From NCBI GenBank assembly GCA_026003255.1, contig BPGX01000008.1:69266-114322 (forward strand): 45,057 bases of DNA, given 5' to 3'. Below are positions 15,192 to 25,270 of the stretch, piece after piece. The position numbers and the translations under genes are program-made. Below the pieces are notes generated by a model. The model did not search any database. It was given only the letters and a program-made list of their open reading frames with translations, and had not been told where the DNA came from. Source of the stretch: Bacteroidia bacterium (GTDB lineage Bacteria > Bacteroidota > Bacteroidia > B-17B0 > Aurantibacillaceae). Every line of letters begins with the position of its first letter. Within the stretch, counting starts at the first letter, position 1.

Positions 15192-16814
15192 TTACCAATT
15201 GCTAATGACTTTATCTTTAGGATATTTTACAGAAAATTTGAATTGCACTTTCTTTTCTTCGTTCGGTGCCAAATCTAAAATCCATTGCAATTTTCCAGTA
15301 GTTTTATCATAAGAAGCATTTTGACTCTCAATGAGTTCTACTTCAATTTCCTGAAGAGACGACAAAGGTATTTGATCTTCTATAATCATTTTTACAGCAT
15401 TTTTCTTTTTGTTTTTAATACTGATTTCATAGCCACGAGTTTCTTTTCTGGTATTACCAAGAATTTTTTTCTCATTGTACTTTTTGATAATTTCTCTTTT
15501 GATAGAAATGTTTTTATCTATTCCCATAGAAATTTCCAGTGTATCCTTTGTAATATCTGGATTGATTTCTGAAGTACCTACAAATGCATTTTCAATAAAA
15601 ATAAATGCAGTAGCAGGTAATAAATTATACTTTGACCAATCCGTAATTTGCGCTATCAGATAGGCATAATCAGAAAGTTTGGGCGCAGCATAATAAAGAT
15701 AATTCGACGACATTTCAAAATTATTAATATCAACTCTTGCAGGTTTGCTATTACTTTCTATTGAAACGGGCAGAGAAATATTATATTCCTGGGAAATAGA
15801 TTTCTCTGACACTTGAGTATATTCATACAGATTATCTGCTTCTTCTTTTTGTAGTTCAGTTTCAGAATATTTTGCATCTCCTTCATGATAAGCGACAGTT
15901 GGAGCTGCGGCATTAGGGTATCTGCTCTTCTTATGCTTTGAGTAAACATTTGGAACATAATACTCCAACCACCATGGAGAAAGCACCGGTTTATTATTGT
16001 TCAATAAAGGATTAGAAGTAGATAAGGTAAGTTCTACATTGTTCCAGTCAATACCAGTATTTTGCACCACTTCTGCTTTGAGCAATACATTCAAAGGTTT
16101 GCTTAAATCGTTTGATCTAATTTCGTATTGTGGATGCCAGGAAGCATTATTACAAATGTACTCAATTTCTAATTCGGCATTATTAACGCTTGTATTAGCA
16201 TACACATTGACAATGATTTCACCAACTGGTTTGTTTTTCTGAACATTCAACTCGCTTAACTGATTTTGAAGTTTTTGAATTTGATCCTGATACTTCGTTA
16301 CTTTCGGTAATAATTCATTTTTTTTAGTGCGTATTTCATTCAAACGATTTCTATAAAAATTAGCCACTTTTTCCAATTCTGCTGCTGTAACGCCAGTATT
16401 ATTTCCTCCAATAGATTTGTTCGCCAATATCATTTGTTCTTCATTATCTAATGTATTTATCTGAATATCTATTACTGCTTTTTTATTTTTAAGATATTCC
16501 AAACTATCCTCTAATTGTGCTATTTGTTTAGATATGGTTTTAACCTGAATGTAATTTTTTCGAAACTGTGTAGACAAGATCACAAAATTTCCTTTTCCTC
16601 TTACCTGAATTGTGGGTGGAATGACAGAAATAGCAACATTTTCCACTACTATCGTTTGTTGTCCTTGCGGAATATTGAAATTTGCTGTACGATGTTTTAA
16701 ACTGGCTTGTTGAAGATAAACTGTTACTTCCTTAACAATACTTTTAACCCGAATTTCTTCCTGACCAACAGCCGATAAAAACAATACTAAAAAGAAACCA
16801 CATAACTTTTTCAT
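15192..16814 (-). CDS. MuiA-family protein with DUF4140 and DUF4139 domains
   Basis: The 540-residue protein has a signal peptide (KKLCGFFLVLFLSAVGQ). An N-terminal DUF4140 region follows (VKEVTVYLQQASLKHRTANF). A coiled-coil lies at about 80-190 (IAQLEDSLEYLKNKKAVID, YQDQIQKLQNQLSELNVQK). A C-terminal DUF4139 beta domain has ELEIEYICNNASWHPQYEIR and ENAFVGTSEI, and closes NEEKKVQFKFSVKYPKDK. This layout is the 'mucoidy inhibitor MuiA' family; its envelope role is undefined. The ATG at 16814 is chosen over a TTG at 16835 because it gives a clean signal peptide. Confidence 0.9.
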   Translation of the reverse strand: MKKLCGFFLVLFLSAVGQEEIRVKSIVKEVTVYLQQASLKHRTANFNIPQGQQTIVVENVAISVIPPTIQVRGKGNFVILSTQFRKNYIQVKTISKQIAQLEDSLEYLKNKKAVIDIQINTLDNEEQMILANKSIGGNNTGVTAAELEKVANFYRNRLNEIRTKKNELLPKVTKYQDQIQKLQNQLSELNVQKNKPVGEIIVNVYANTSVNNAELEIEYICNNASWHPQYEIRSNDLSKPLNVLLKAEVVQNTGIDWNNVELTLSTSNPLLNNNKPVLSPWWLEYYVPNVYSKHKKSRYPNAAAPTVAYHEGDAKYSETELQKEEADNLYEYTQVSEKSISQEYNISLPVSIESNSKPARVDINNFEMSSNYLYYAAPKLSDYAYLIAQITDWSKYNLLPATAFIFIENAFVGTSEINPDITKDTLEISMGIDKNISIKREIIKKYNEKKILGNTRKETRGYEISIKNKKKNAVKMIIEDQIPLSSLQEIEVELIESQNASYDKTTGKLQWILDLAPNEEKKVQFKFSVKYPKDKVISNW

Positions 16815-16928
16815 AAAATTAGTTTTAATGCTCAAATGTAAGGATTAATTTGTGATGTTTAAATTTACCCAGAATCTGCATTAGAATTAATGGAGTTCGA
16901 ATTTTCTAAAATCCATCTATTATATTTT

Positions 16929-17049
16929 AACCACAATGGACACAAAGAGAACAAACAAAGTTCACAAAGCCCCGATATATTTGCAAACGAGAAATACTTT
17001 ATGAGAAATACTTGGTGTTCTTTGTAAAAAACTTTTTTTCTCTGTGGTT
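16929..17049. repeat. Intergenic inverted repeat family C (CCACAAAG type)
   Basis: In the 385-base gap between the MuiA and tonB genes, a left arm reads AACCACAATGGACACAAAG, AGAACAAACAAAG, TTCACAAAG (16929-16969). It faces a right arm CTTGGTGTTCTTTG, then ACTTTTTTTC, TCTGTGGTT (17011-17049), roughly its inverted complement, with a 41-base AT-rich centre. This resembles the dispersed CACAAAG palindromes seen in many bacterial genomes. The rest of the gap (16815-16928 and 17050-17199) shows nothing recognisable. Confidence 0.7.
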
Positions 17050-17199
17050 CAAAAAATCAAGTATTTAAAACCAAATTTGTGAAGATCATTTATATTTTAA
17101 TATCAATGAAAAGATATTATGTTTACAGCACGTTAACTTATAATGCATAATTTGATTTAACCTATTAAACCTTAAAGTTCTTCGTAAACAGCCATGTTA

Positions 17200-18051
17200 T
17201 TACTTAAATGAAAACACAATGGTAATACTTCCTTTTTGTTCTTCAAATTGTGAATTAGGCGAGAATTTTAATTTAACGGCAAATTGCCTTGCTTTAGCTT
17301 TTAAAATAGGACTGGTTGTAGTAGTTCCACGTCCATTGGGATCTGCTTCAATCACATTGCCCTCTTTATCTACTTTTATATCTACTACTACTACGCCTTC
17401 TTCTTTTGTATCACTTGGTAAGGGCGGATGCGACAGGAGCGATCGTCCTTTCAAATCAAAACCAAACGGAGCATTACCACTACCCTTTCCACTCCCAAAG
17501 CCAACATTATCAGGATTACTTCCTGTACCACCTTTGCCGTGAGTAAATGGATTACCATCAGGTTCGCCCTCGTTTCCAGCATTTCCAGAGTTTCCATCTC
17601 CACCACCGCTGCCCTTTTGTTGTTTAAATTTTTCTGCTAATTTTTCAGCAAGAGTTTTTTCTTTTGGTGGTTCTTTCACTTCAGTTGGATGAATAATTGT
17701 AGTATTTTCTTTTACTTCAATTTTATTGTTTTTTTCGTTTAATGGCACAATTTCTCCATTATCTGAAGTGTAAACAGGTTCATTTGTACTTTCTGTATTG
17801 GCTGCAACCTGTTCATTTACTACTACATTCGTTGCCTCTCCCAAGTTGTTTTGTTCTATAGTTCCTGTGCCTTCGTTATAAATACCATAGTTGACTTCCA
17901 TCCCGCCTCCGCTGGCTATCTCTGGAAATGGCGGTATTGGTGTGATAAGTTTAATGAAATATAATAGCAATATTACAAGAACAAGCGATAATACAGAACC
18001 CGCTAATGCAATCCAATTCGGTTGTTTGTTTTCGTATACTGTTTGCATCAT
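17200..18051 (-). CDS. TonB-like energy transducer
   Basis: One TM helix (about residues 14-37) is followed by a long periplasmic linker. The linker contains a KEPPKEKTLAEKLAEKFKQQ stretch and a Gly/Asn-rich segment (GSGGGDGNSGNAGNEGEPDG, about 147-200). The C-terminal domain (about 205-283) has EEGVVVVDIKVDKEGNV and ends KGSITIVFSFK, like TonB C-terminal domains. It should link ExbB/ExbD proton flow to outer-membrane receptors. The ATG at 18051 overlaps the exbD stop (ATGA); a second ATG follows at once. It is the third gene of the exbB-exbD-tonB operon. Confidence 0.87.
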   Translation of the reverse strand: MMQTVYENKQPNWIALAGSVLSLVLVILLLYFIKLITPIPPFPEIASGGGMEVNYGIYNEGTGTIEQNNLGEATNVVVNEQVAANTESTNEPVYTSDNGEIVPLNEKNNKIEVKENTTIIHPTEVKEPPKEKTLAEKLAEKFKQQKGSGGGDGNSGNAGNEGEPDGNPFTHGKGGTGSNPDNVGFGSGKGSGNAPFGFDLKGRSLLSHPPLPSDTKEEGVVVVDIKVDKEGNVIEADPNGRGTTTTSPILKAKARQFAVKLKFSPNSQFEEQKGSITIVFSFK

Positions 18052-18461
18052 CTGGTGTTTGAAGGCGCAGTTGCAATAATCATTTTACATTTGGCTCTAT
18101 CTCCGATTTGCATAACATCAATAAAATCCTGATACTTCAAGTCCTTATCAATGTGCAAAATAACGGTTGGTTCAGCCATATCTTTCGTTTTTTCTATAAT
18201 TACATTTTCCAGCTCAGAAAAATCCACTTCTTTTGTATTGACAAAATAGCGTCTGTCTTTTGTAACAGACAAATGTATGGGCTTTTTACTATTGTCAACA
18301 GGGCGATTGGCTTTAGAATTAGGAAGATTCACTTTTATAGCATTCGGACTTACCATTGTAGAGAGAATTAGAAAAAACAACAAAAGAAAAAACATAATAT
18401 CATTGAGTGAATCCGTGCTCACTTCAGCATCTCTGTGTTTATGTTTTCTTAAACGACTCAT
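18048..18461 (-). CDS. exbD: ExbD/TolR biopolymer transport protein
   Basis: This 137-residue inner-membrane protein has a charged N-terminus (MSRLRKHKHRDAEV). A single TM (LNDIMFFLLLFFLILS, about 19-36) carries the functionally required Asp in SLNDIMF, the proton-path residue. A periplasmic domain follows with EPTVILHIDKDLKYQDFIDV. It overlaps exbB by 4 bases upstream and tonB by 4 bases downstream, which suggests tight translational coupling. Confidence 0.93.
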   Translation of the reverse strand: MSRLRKHKHRDAEVSTDSLNDIMFFLLLFFLILSTMVSPNAIKVNLPNSKANRPVDNSKKPIHLSVTKDRRYFVNTKEVDFSELENVIIEKTKDMAEPTVILHIDKDLKYQDFIDVMQIGDRAKCKMIIATAPSNTR

Positions 18462-19165
18462 ACGGTTTCAGTTTGATTAATGATCTCTAAAAATTGTAAT
18501 TGTGTCTCTTCTAATTGTCGTGCAGCTTTATCAACTTTTGCATTCAACCAATGATAAAAAATAAACGAAAGAATACCAATAGCGAGCCCTGTTGCAGATG
18601 AAATCATTTTCTGATAAAGACCTGTGGATATGACTTCTATCTCAACCGTTTTGGCTAATGAAATATCATAAAATATAACAATTACACCTACAATTGTTCC
18701 AATAAATCCAAACATAGGCGCCACTCTTCCAATAATATTCAATACATTCAGATTCTTTTCCATATAACTTAATGATAGCGATGCAGATAAATCCATTGCT
18801 TCTTTAATTTCTGTCTCTGGCTTTCCAATGCGTTCAAGACCTTGTTTGATCATTAACGCTTGCGGCGATCCATTTTTCTCACATAAATTAATTGCCGATT
18901 GTATATCGCCTTTTTGAACAAATTCTTTTATGGTAAAAATCAATTGAGAATCATTTTTCGCATATTTTGATAAATAAAGCAATCTTTCAATAGTAAAGTA
19001 AATTACAACGAGAAATAAAATAGCCAGTGGAATGAGAATTGGCCCGCCTTTCAGCAACATTTCAAAAAGTGTAATTTCATCCTGTTGTTGCTGCATTATT
19101 CCAGCAATTGTATTTGCAGAAGATTGAAGTGTATCACTTGTTGTTTGCAAAGCAATTAAAAACAT
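18458..19165 (-). CDS. exbB: MotA/TolQ/ExbB proton channel protein
   Basis: The 235-residue protein has three TM segments. TM1 is in LIPLAILFLVVIYFTIERLL (about 43-62). The pair near 145-210 includes LNVLNIIGRVAPMFGFIGT, VGVIVIFYDIS and SSATGLAIGILSFIFYHWL, the conserved channel-lining TM2/TM3. It powers TonB or Tol complexes with the proton gradient. It is the first gene of the exbB-exbD-tonB operon; the 148 bases upstream hold the likely promoter, but no exact TAnnTTTG box was found. Confidence 0.93.
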   Translation of the reverse strand: MFLIALQTTSDTLQSSANTIAGIMQQQQDEITLFEMLLKGGPILIPLAILFLVVIYFTIERLLYLSKYAKNDSQLIFTIKEFVQKGDIQSAINLCEKNGSPQALMIKQGLERIGKPETEIKEAMDLSASLSLSYMEKNLNVLNIIGRVAPMFGFIGTIVGVIVIFYDISLAKTVEIEVISTGLYQKMISSATGLAIGILSFIFYHWLNAKVDKAARQLEETQLQFLEIINQTETV

Positions 19166-19313
19166 AAATTAAATTTTTGGGGTAAAGGTAAAAGACTACA
19201 TAGTAATATAACGCAGTTGTCTCGAAAATATTTCAACATTTCAATGTGGATAAATCCTAAAAAAAACAAAATACATCCTTTTGAGTTATATAGTTCAAAA
19301 ATGAAAATTTGAA

Positions 19314-20555
19314 TTATACTTTTTCCATTAAATCAAAAGATTGTTTTATTAATAGTCCTATCACCAACAATCCACCATAAGTCAAAATCTTAAAATGATC
19401 ATAATATTCATTCCATACACCCAATAAAATCTTCAAATTAAAACATAAAAATATTGCTATTAAAAATGCTCTCATCCATTTTGGTATTTTTCCATTTATC
19501 CAATGATAAATCAAAATTCCAATTGCAGGCATTTGTAACAAAAATGCATAATGCTGTTGATGTGGAAATATCAAAGGTATCAATGCCAATACGTAAGAAA
19601 ATTCAAAAAATAGCTCATACTGGTTTTTAAATTTTTGAAAAGGTAATTGTCTTATGACTAAAATTACAGAAGAAATCAATAAGATTCTCACCAATTGAAT
19701 AATCCACTTTACATGTTCTACACTTAAATCAACAATATATCGCCTAATTGGTAAAGCATATATATCCGGCGGATTTTTCATAAATAATGTGGTTATCAAA
19801 GTAGTAATACTATGAAAACTTCTTTCTTCAACGTCTATCAAATGCTTGTCATTAGATGGATTCACCAAAGCCCACCATTCGTGCATACATAATCCATAAA
19901 AATTTTTATCCATTATAATCAAAGGGAAGAAGTACAATAAAACCAAGAAAACACAACCCCAAAATACAACTTTCCACAATCCTCTATACAAATAATACGC
20001 CATCAACGGTAGTGCAAGTAATTTGATATTAATAGCAAGAGACAAAAACAAACCAGACAAAAGATATTTTTCCTGCAACAAGTATTTTAATGAATACAAC
20101 ATTAGAAACAACATTAAAATTGTAACTTGTGCCGAATGAAAATTCTCACGAATAGTTCGCATACTAAATAAAATAATTAATCCAATAATTAAAAATCTCT
20201 TTTCTTTATCAAATTGATTCAGGTACAAAAAATTATAAATTTCAATAATAATGAAATACAACAAAACAGCATTTATCATCAGCCATATAAAAGTGCTTGA
20301 AAATTCACTTAATAGTGTAAATGGATAAATCAAATAGGCAAAAAACAAAGAATAATAATAGTAATAGCCATCTATGTAAGAATGAGAATACGGGCAAATT
20401 CCATTCACTAAATCCCTTGATGCCATTTTGTAAATTGTAAAATCACTTCTACCTTGTGCTTCAATCCAACAAACAATAATAGCAACAACAAAATACAATA
20501 CTTTCCAATAAACAGCAGGTATTTTCAAAACAACTTGCTTAATTGACATTTTCAC
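19314..20555 (-). CDS. Polytopic membrane protein, probable GT87/DUF2029 glycosyltransferase
   Basis: This 413-residue protein has about ten TM helices. The N-terminal luminal loop is WIEAQGRSDFTIYKMASRD then GICPYSHSYIDGYYYYYSL. The Asp-containing first loop and YYYSLFFAYLIYPF pattern match polyprenyl-phosphate-dependent mannosyltransferases of family GT87. LFLSLAINIKLLALPLMAYY is also typical of the family. The sugar and acceptor are unknown. Its start (20555, or the ATG at 20549) overlaps the 3' end of the TPR gene, so the two form an operon. Confidence 0.75.
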   Translation of the reverse strand: MKMSIKQVVLKIPAVYWKVLYFVVAIIVCWIEAQGRSDFTIYKMASRDLVNGICPYSHSYIDGYYYYYSLFFAYLIYPFTLLSEFSSTFIWLMINAVLLYFIIIEIYNFLYLNQFDKEKRFLIIGLIILFSMRTIRENFHSAQVTILMLFLMLYSLKYLLQEKYLLSGLFLSLAINIKLLALPLMAYYLYRGLWKVVFWGCVFLVLLYFFPLIIMDKNFYGLCMHEWWALVNPSNDKHLIDVEERSFHSITTLITTLFMKNPPDIYALPIRRYIVDLSVEHVKWIIQLVRILLISSVILVIRQLPFQKFKNQYELFFEFSYVLALIPLIFPHQQHYAFLLQMPAIGILIYHWINGKIPKWMRAFLIAIFLCFNLKILLGVWNEYYDHFKILTYGGLLVIGLLIKQSFDLMEKV

Positions 20556-22377
20556 CTCTTAATAATCTGTACATTTTCCTTGCTTCCGGCACATAATAAC
20601 TTCCCGGATAATCCGATAGTATTTTCAAATAATACTCCATTGCTTTTGTTTTGTCGTTCAATTTGTATTGATACAATTGTGCTAACTTATAGGCAGCATC
20701 ATCGGCATACATTTCCTGTGAATAATAATTCAATATGTTCAAATACATTTGTTCAGTTCCTGACCAATCTTGTTTTTGTTCATAAATCTTTGCCTTTTGA
20801 AAAAAAATATCATCTTCCAGAGAGTGATTCGTAAATTTTTGATTAATAGAATCCAACATCGCTACTGCTTCATCTAATTTGTTTTGAAACAACAATAATT
20901 CAGCTTTAGCATAATACATTAACGCTGCACCAGATGAATCCTTATTTAATGCATCCGATATAATCATTGATAATTCCAGTGCATCATTGGCAATCAATTT
21001 TGAAGTCGCTCCTTTCAAAATATCTGCCTGCGATTTAGCTAACTTAAATTCACCTGAATAAAAACTAATCTTTGCTCTCTTAAATTGTGCTTCCTGCCCT
21101 AATTCTTCATACTTAAAATCCTTTTCTACCTGCATACATAATAAAATCGCCTCCCATAATTTATTTTGCAATACATATACATCTACCAACTTTAACTTAA
21201 ACTGTGCTTTAATTTCAGGTTTAATCTGTATCTGATCTATATAATACCTCAACAAACTATCCGCCCGATCAAAGTTTTGTATATAACGTGCTTCAATATC
21301 CGATAAACCCAATACGAGCGGATAAATAATGGACGAATTTTTATTCTCCTGAATATATTGATACATCTTATTTTTCAGGTCAACCAATTCTTGCGTTGAA
21401 ACTGAATAAGAAGTTACTATAAAATGATACTTGTTCATTAAATTTTCCAACCTCGCACTCTCATAAAACGGATGCAGTTTCCCTTTCTTCATTACTTCTT
21501 CATAACATTTTTCAGCAATTTTATATTGTTGATTTTTTGAACAAATCTGACAAAACTGAAACAACTTTAACCCATCATCCTGACTTCTTTTATCGTATGC
21601 TTTTACTTGAAAAAAGGCCTGTTCATATTCCCCCTGTTGCACCAATAAATGTATCAATAATTCAACATAAACGACATTATCCGGATATTTTTGAATGCGT
21701 TTAATTAATTCTTGTTTTAATATAGGTTGCAAAATTTGCGTGGTATCATCAGGATTATAAGCCAATAAGGTTTGTAATTGATTTTGAACATTACCAATTT
21801 CACCCGGATTAGAATACAGTAAATCCAGATATAGATTTATCAATGACTTATAATCATTGGTTTGTTGATAAATCTCCGCTCGCTCATAATAAAATGGATA
21901 ATTCGTCAGTTCCATTCCTTTTTCATAAACCTTTAAGGCATACTCAATTTTCTGATATTTTTGAAACTGTTTTGCTGTTAGCACCACAACATTTGGATCT
22001 TTGGGCAATTTACGAATCGCCTTTTGAAAATATTCCTCTGCTTTCTTGTTATTCTCTTGAACATCATACAAATGTCCCCAATACACATAATAATCCGAAC
22101 GATTCGGATATTTTTTCAACTGTTTATTCAAAAGTTTTTCCGCATCCGCATAACGTTTGGTTTGCAATAATGCCTCATAATAATACTCAAACCAGTATTC
22201 AGGCGCTATTTCATACACCTCTTGCAAAATAGGCAATGCTTTCTCATATTCTCTTTGTAACAAATACGATTGAACAAGCTGATACTTTTGCTGATAATTC
22301 ATTTGAGAGAAACCTGAATAACAAAATAATGTGATAAATACGATAAATAATTGTTTCAGACATTTTCTTAATTGCAT
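20539..22377 (-). CDS. Exported tetratricopeptide repeat protein
   Basis: This 612-residue protein has a signal peptide (LRKCLKQLFIVFITLFCYSG) and then TPR motifs along almost the whole length. Examples are EYEKALPILQEVYEIAPEYW, NKKAEEYFQKAIRKLPKDPN, CYEEVMKKGKLHPFYESARL and KAMEYYLKILSDYPGSYYVP at the C-terminus. The ATG at 22377 was chosen over 22404 because it opens the signal peptide. TPR scaffolds of this kind assemble periplasmic complexes; the partner is unknown. It is coupled to the GT87-like gene downstream. Confidence 0.88.
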   Translation of the reverse strand: MQLRKCLKQLFIVFITLFCYSGFSQMNYQQKYQLVQSYLLQREYEKALPILQEVYEIAPEYWFEYYYEALLQTKRYADAEKLLNKQLKKYPNRSDYYVYWGHLYDVQENNKKAEEYFQKAIRKLPKDPNVVVLTAKQFQKYQKIEYALKVYEKGMELTNYPFYYERAEIYQQTNDYKSLINLYLDLLYSNPGEIGNVQNQLQTLLAYNPDDTTQILQPILKQELIKRIQKYPDNVVYVELLIHLLVQQGEYEQAFFQVKAYDKRSQDDGLKLFQFCQICSKNQQYKIAEKCYEEVMKKGKLHPFYESARLENLMNKYHFIVTSYSVSTQELVDLKNKMYQYIQENKNSSIIYPLVLGLSDIEARYIQNFDRADSLLRYYIDQIQIKPEIKAQFKLKLVDVYVLQNKLWEAILLCMQVEKDFKYEELGQEAQFKRAKISFYSGEFKLAKSQADILKGATSKLIANDALELSMIISDALNKDSSGAALMYYAKAELLLFQNKLDEAVAMLDSINQKFTNHSLEDDIFFQKAKIYEQKQDWSGTEQMYLNILNYYSQEMYADDAAYKLAQLYQYKLNDKTKAMEYYLKILSDYPGSYYVPEARKMYRLLRGENVN

Positions 22378-22443
22378 CAAAATTAGATTTTTACTAACCA
22401 ACATATCAAGCCCAAAAATACATATTTTTACTACAAACTCATT

Positions 22444-24348
22444 TTACAATTCTGCCAACAACTTTTCCCACTCTTCCATCAGCACATCAATTTCTCGTTT
22501 CAGATTATTGTAAGTATTAAAAAATTCCATATTATTAATAAGCTTTTCATACTCATCAGGATTTGAAAGTAAATTATCCATCTCTTTCAATTCCTCTTCT
22601 TTTCTATGAATTTGTTCTTCTATCTTTCGGATTTGTTTTTGAATATCTTTTTGTTGCACTTTATTACTTTCCTGTTTTGTTTTACTATTACTTACCCTTT
22701 TTCTCTCTTCTTTTCTGATTTTATTTAGTTCATTTAGTTGATCAATTTTTCTTTTTTCAAGAAACTCTTCAATGCCACATAAATGTTCCTTTACTTTACC
22801 ATCTCTGAATTCAAATATACGATTTGTCAACCCACTTAAAAAATCCCGATCGTGACTCACTAATATCACCGTTCCTTCATAATCTAATAATGCTTGCTTC
22901 AATACTTCTTTTGAACGAATATCTAAATGATTGGTCGGCTCATCTAACAATAGTAAATTATACGGTTGTAATAACAATTTACAAAGTGCTAAACGTCCTC
23001 TTTCTCCACCACTTAATACACTTACTTTTTTTTCAATATCCTCTCCTGAAAATAAAAATGAACCTAAAATTTCTCTCACTTTTTTACGAACATCGCCAGT
23101 AGCCAATTCATCTATTGTTTCAAAAACAGTTTTGTCCCCATCTAATTTCTCTTCCTGATCTTGTTCAAAATAACCCAATAAAACATTATGTCCTAATTCT
23201 ACCTTCCCTTCAAAATCCGTTCTACCAGCAATAATTTTCATCATAGTGGATTTTCCTTCTCCATTACGACCTACAAATGCGATCTTCTCTCCTCTTGTAA
23301 GAATAAAATTGGCATCTCTGAAAATTAATTTATCACCATATTTCTTTTGAACATTCTCAACTGTTAATACGACTTTACCAGATGCAACAGGCGTAGAAAA
23401 TCTGAATCGTATGGAATCTTCATTCCATTCGTCAGTTTCTATTCTATCTAGTTTTTCTAACTTTTTTATAAGCGATTGAGCAAATGCAGCTTTGTTTGCC
23501 TTTGCCCTGTATTTATTAATAAGTTCTTCTGTTTTTTCAATATATTTCTGTTGATTTTTCGCTGCGGCTTCTTGTTGTTCTATTCTTTCTTTTCTCAATT
23601 CCAGAAAATGTGAATAATACGTGCGATAATCATATATCTTTCCATTCACTATCTCTATGGTTCTATTCGTTACATTATCTAAAAAACTTTTATCGTGACT
23701 AATTAAAATAACAGCACCATTGAATTGCTTTAAAAAATGTTCAAACCACAAAATGGCTTCAATATCCAGATGATTGGTTGGCTCATCTAAAAGCAAAACA
23801 TCGGGCTTTTTCAAAAGCATTTTAGCCAACTCAATTCGCATTCTCCATCCTCCGCTAAATTCAGCAGTTTGCCGATTAAAGTCCGAACGATTAAAACCTA
23901 AACCAATTAAATACTTTTCAATTTCACCTTCTTTTTCATCTGCGTTCAAAAATTCCAATTTGGAATACAAATCACTTTGTTGTTGTATGAGTTGTAAATA
24001 CGCTTCACTAACATAATCCTCTCTTGTTTCTAATTCCTTTTGAATTCTCTCTAATTGTTTCTCAATTAATAAAACGTCTTCAAATGCTGTCAATGCTTCT
24101 TCAAAAACCGTTCTTCCATTCTGATGCCGCATATCCTGTGGCAAATAGCCAATACGAATATCTTTAGGTTTAGAAATCTCTCCTCTTGTAGGCGTCTGAA
24201 CACCTGCTAATAATTTCAACAGTGTACTTTTTCCAGCACCATTCTTGCCCACTAATCCAATTTTATCGCTTTGATTGATCAAAAAACTTATGTTCTCAAA
24301 TAACACATTCCCACCAAATTCTACGGTTATATCTTGTAACGCAATCAT
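22444..24348 (-). CDS. ABC-F family ATPase
   Basis: The 634-residue soluble protein carries two ABC cassettes and no membrane segment. Walker A motifs are GKNGAGKST (34-42) and GRNGEGKST (about 358-366). Signatures are EFSGGWRMRIELAK and LSGGERGRLALCK. Walker B motifs are LLLDEPTNHLD in both halves. A charged interdomain linker (QQEAAAKNQQKYIEKTEELI) and a C-terminal coiled-coil (KDIQKQIRKIEEQIHRKEEE) are present. ABC-F proteins act on ribosomes in translation factor or ribosome-protection roles; the C-terminal coil resembles Uup/YheS-type members. Antibiotic resistance cannot be inferred. Confidence 0.95.
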   Translation of the reverse strand: MIALQDITVEFGGNVLFENISFLINQSDKIGLVGKNGAGKSTLLKLLAGVQTPTRGEISKPKDIRIGYLPQDMRHQNGRTVFEEALTAFEDVLLIEKQLERIQKELETREDYVSEAYLQLIQQQSDLYSKLEFLNADEKEGEIEKYLIGLGFNRSDFNRQTAEFSGGWRMRIELAKMLLKKPDVLLLDEPTNHLDIEAILWFEHFLKQFNGAVILISHDKSFLDNVTNRTIEIVNGKIYDYRTYYSHFLELRKERIEQQEAAAKNQQKYIEKTEELINKYRAKANKAAFAQSLIKKLEKLDRIETDEWNEDSIRFRFSTPVASGKVVLTVENVQKKYGDKLIFRDANFILTRGEKIAFVGRNGEGKSTMMKIIAGRTDFEGKVELGHNVLLGYFEQDQEEKLDGDKTVFETIDELATGDVRKKVREILGSFLFSGEDIEKKVSVLSGGERGRLALCKLLLQPYNLLLLDEPTNHLDIRSKEVLKQALLDYEGTVILVSHDRDFLSGLTNRIFEFRDGKVKEHLCGIEEFLEKRKIDQLNELNKIRKEERKRVSNSKTKQESNKVQQKDIQKQIRKIEEQIHRKEEELKEMDNLLSNPDEYEKLINNMEFFNTYNNLKREIDVLMEEWEKLLAEL

Positions 24349-24352
24349 TGTT

Positions 24353-25255
24353 CTACTTCTTTAGTGTATTAAATTTAACTTCCTGTTTATTCCTTTGTAA
24401 ATATTTCAAATAAGCATTTAAAAATATCGCCAACAAAATAATTGCAAGTCCAATGTAAAAATTTCCATTCAGATACTTGTTTTCTTTGTAAATCAGCATT
24501 GCTAAAATAATACCGTATATGCTTTCAAGATTAACCGTTAAATTAATAGTGTAAGGACTAATGTGCTTTGTCAAATCAATTGCCACAATAAATGGAATAG
24601 TAGTACAAACATAAGATAATAATGATAATCCTAACCAATCCTTTTCACTTACATAGAAAAAATCAGCATCCATATTGCCATTCAATAACAAATACACACT
24701 CAATCCAATCCATCCAAAAAATAATTCATAAGCCGAAATGTGTATAGAAGAAATTTCTCTTGCTAACAAACTATTCAACACTGAAAAAACAGAAGATAAC
24801 ACAGCCGCTAATAAAGCCAATAACAATCCCCATTTATAATCCAATGAAACTGAAAATATCACTGAAATACCCACCATTACTAAAAGACCTAACATCAACT
24901 CATACATCCGAACTTTTCTTTTGTAAAACAATGGTTCTATCAACGAAGTAAAAAGCGTTGCCGATGAAAATCCCGCCATTGTAATAGAGATATTGGATAC
25001 CTTAATAGCCCCATAAAAACACACCCAATGAAAAGCAATTAGTATGCCTACAATCAATAAACGCTTGATGTATTTTTTATCCAGTAAAATATTTTTTTGG
25101 TCTTTAATGAAAAGATAGAAAAACATTGCCGGAACAATTAATGTAAGTCGCCACCACACCAATTGCCACGCATCTAATGTAATAAATCTACCTAATACAG
25201 GCGTAAAACCCCATACAAAAACAATACTATGTAAAATGAGATAATAACGAAGCAT
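24353..25255 (-). CDS. EamA/DMT-family membrane transporter
   Basis: This 300-residue protein of about ten TM helices has the two-repeat EamA layout. Repeat 1 has WGFTPVLGRFITLDAWQLVW and AFHWVCFYGAIKVSNISITM. Repeat 2 has ALLAAVLSSVFSVLNSLL and TINLTVNLESIYGIILAML. Members export amino acids or other metabolites; the substrate is not predictable. It lies 4 bases upstream of the ABC-F gene on the same strand. The 231-base gap upstream, shared with the divergent rhomboid gene, holds candidate promoters for both. Confidence 0.9.
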   Translation of the reverse strand: MLRYYLILHSIVFVWGFTPVLGRFITLDAWQLVWWRLTLIVPAMFFYLFIKDQKNILLDKKYIKRLLIVGILIAFHWVCFYGAIKVSNISITMAGFSSATLFTSLIEPLFYKRKVRMYELMLGLLVMVGISVIFSVSLDYKWGLLLALLAAVLSSVFSVLNSLLAREISSIHISAYELFFGWIGLSVYLLLNGNMDADFFYVSEKDWLGLSLLSYVCTTIPFIVAIDLTKHISPYTINLTVNLESIYGIILAMLIYKENKYLNGNFYIGLAIILLAIFLNAYLKYLQRNKQEVKFNTLKK

Positions 25256-25262
25256 TTTAAAA

Positions 25263-25270
25263 CAAAATTA
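25263..25270 (-). promoter_or_regulatory. Candidate -7 box for the EamA/ABC-F unit
   Basis: On the minus strand the sequence TAATTTTG matches TAnnTTTG exactly, 7 bases before the EamA start codon. A TTG lies 24 bases further upstream, a little far for a -33 element. The leader would be very short. Confidence 0.3.
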
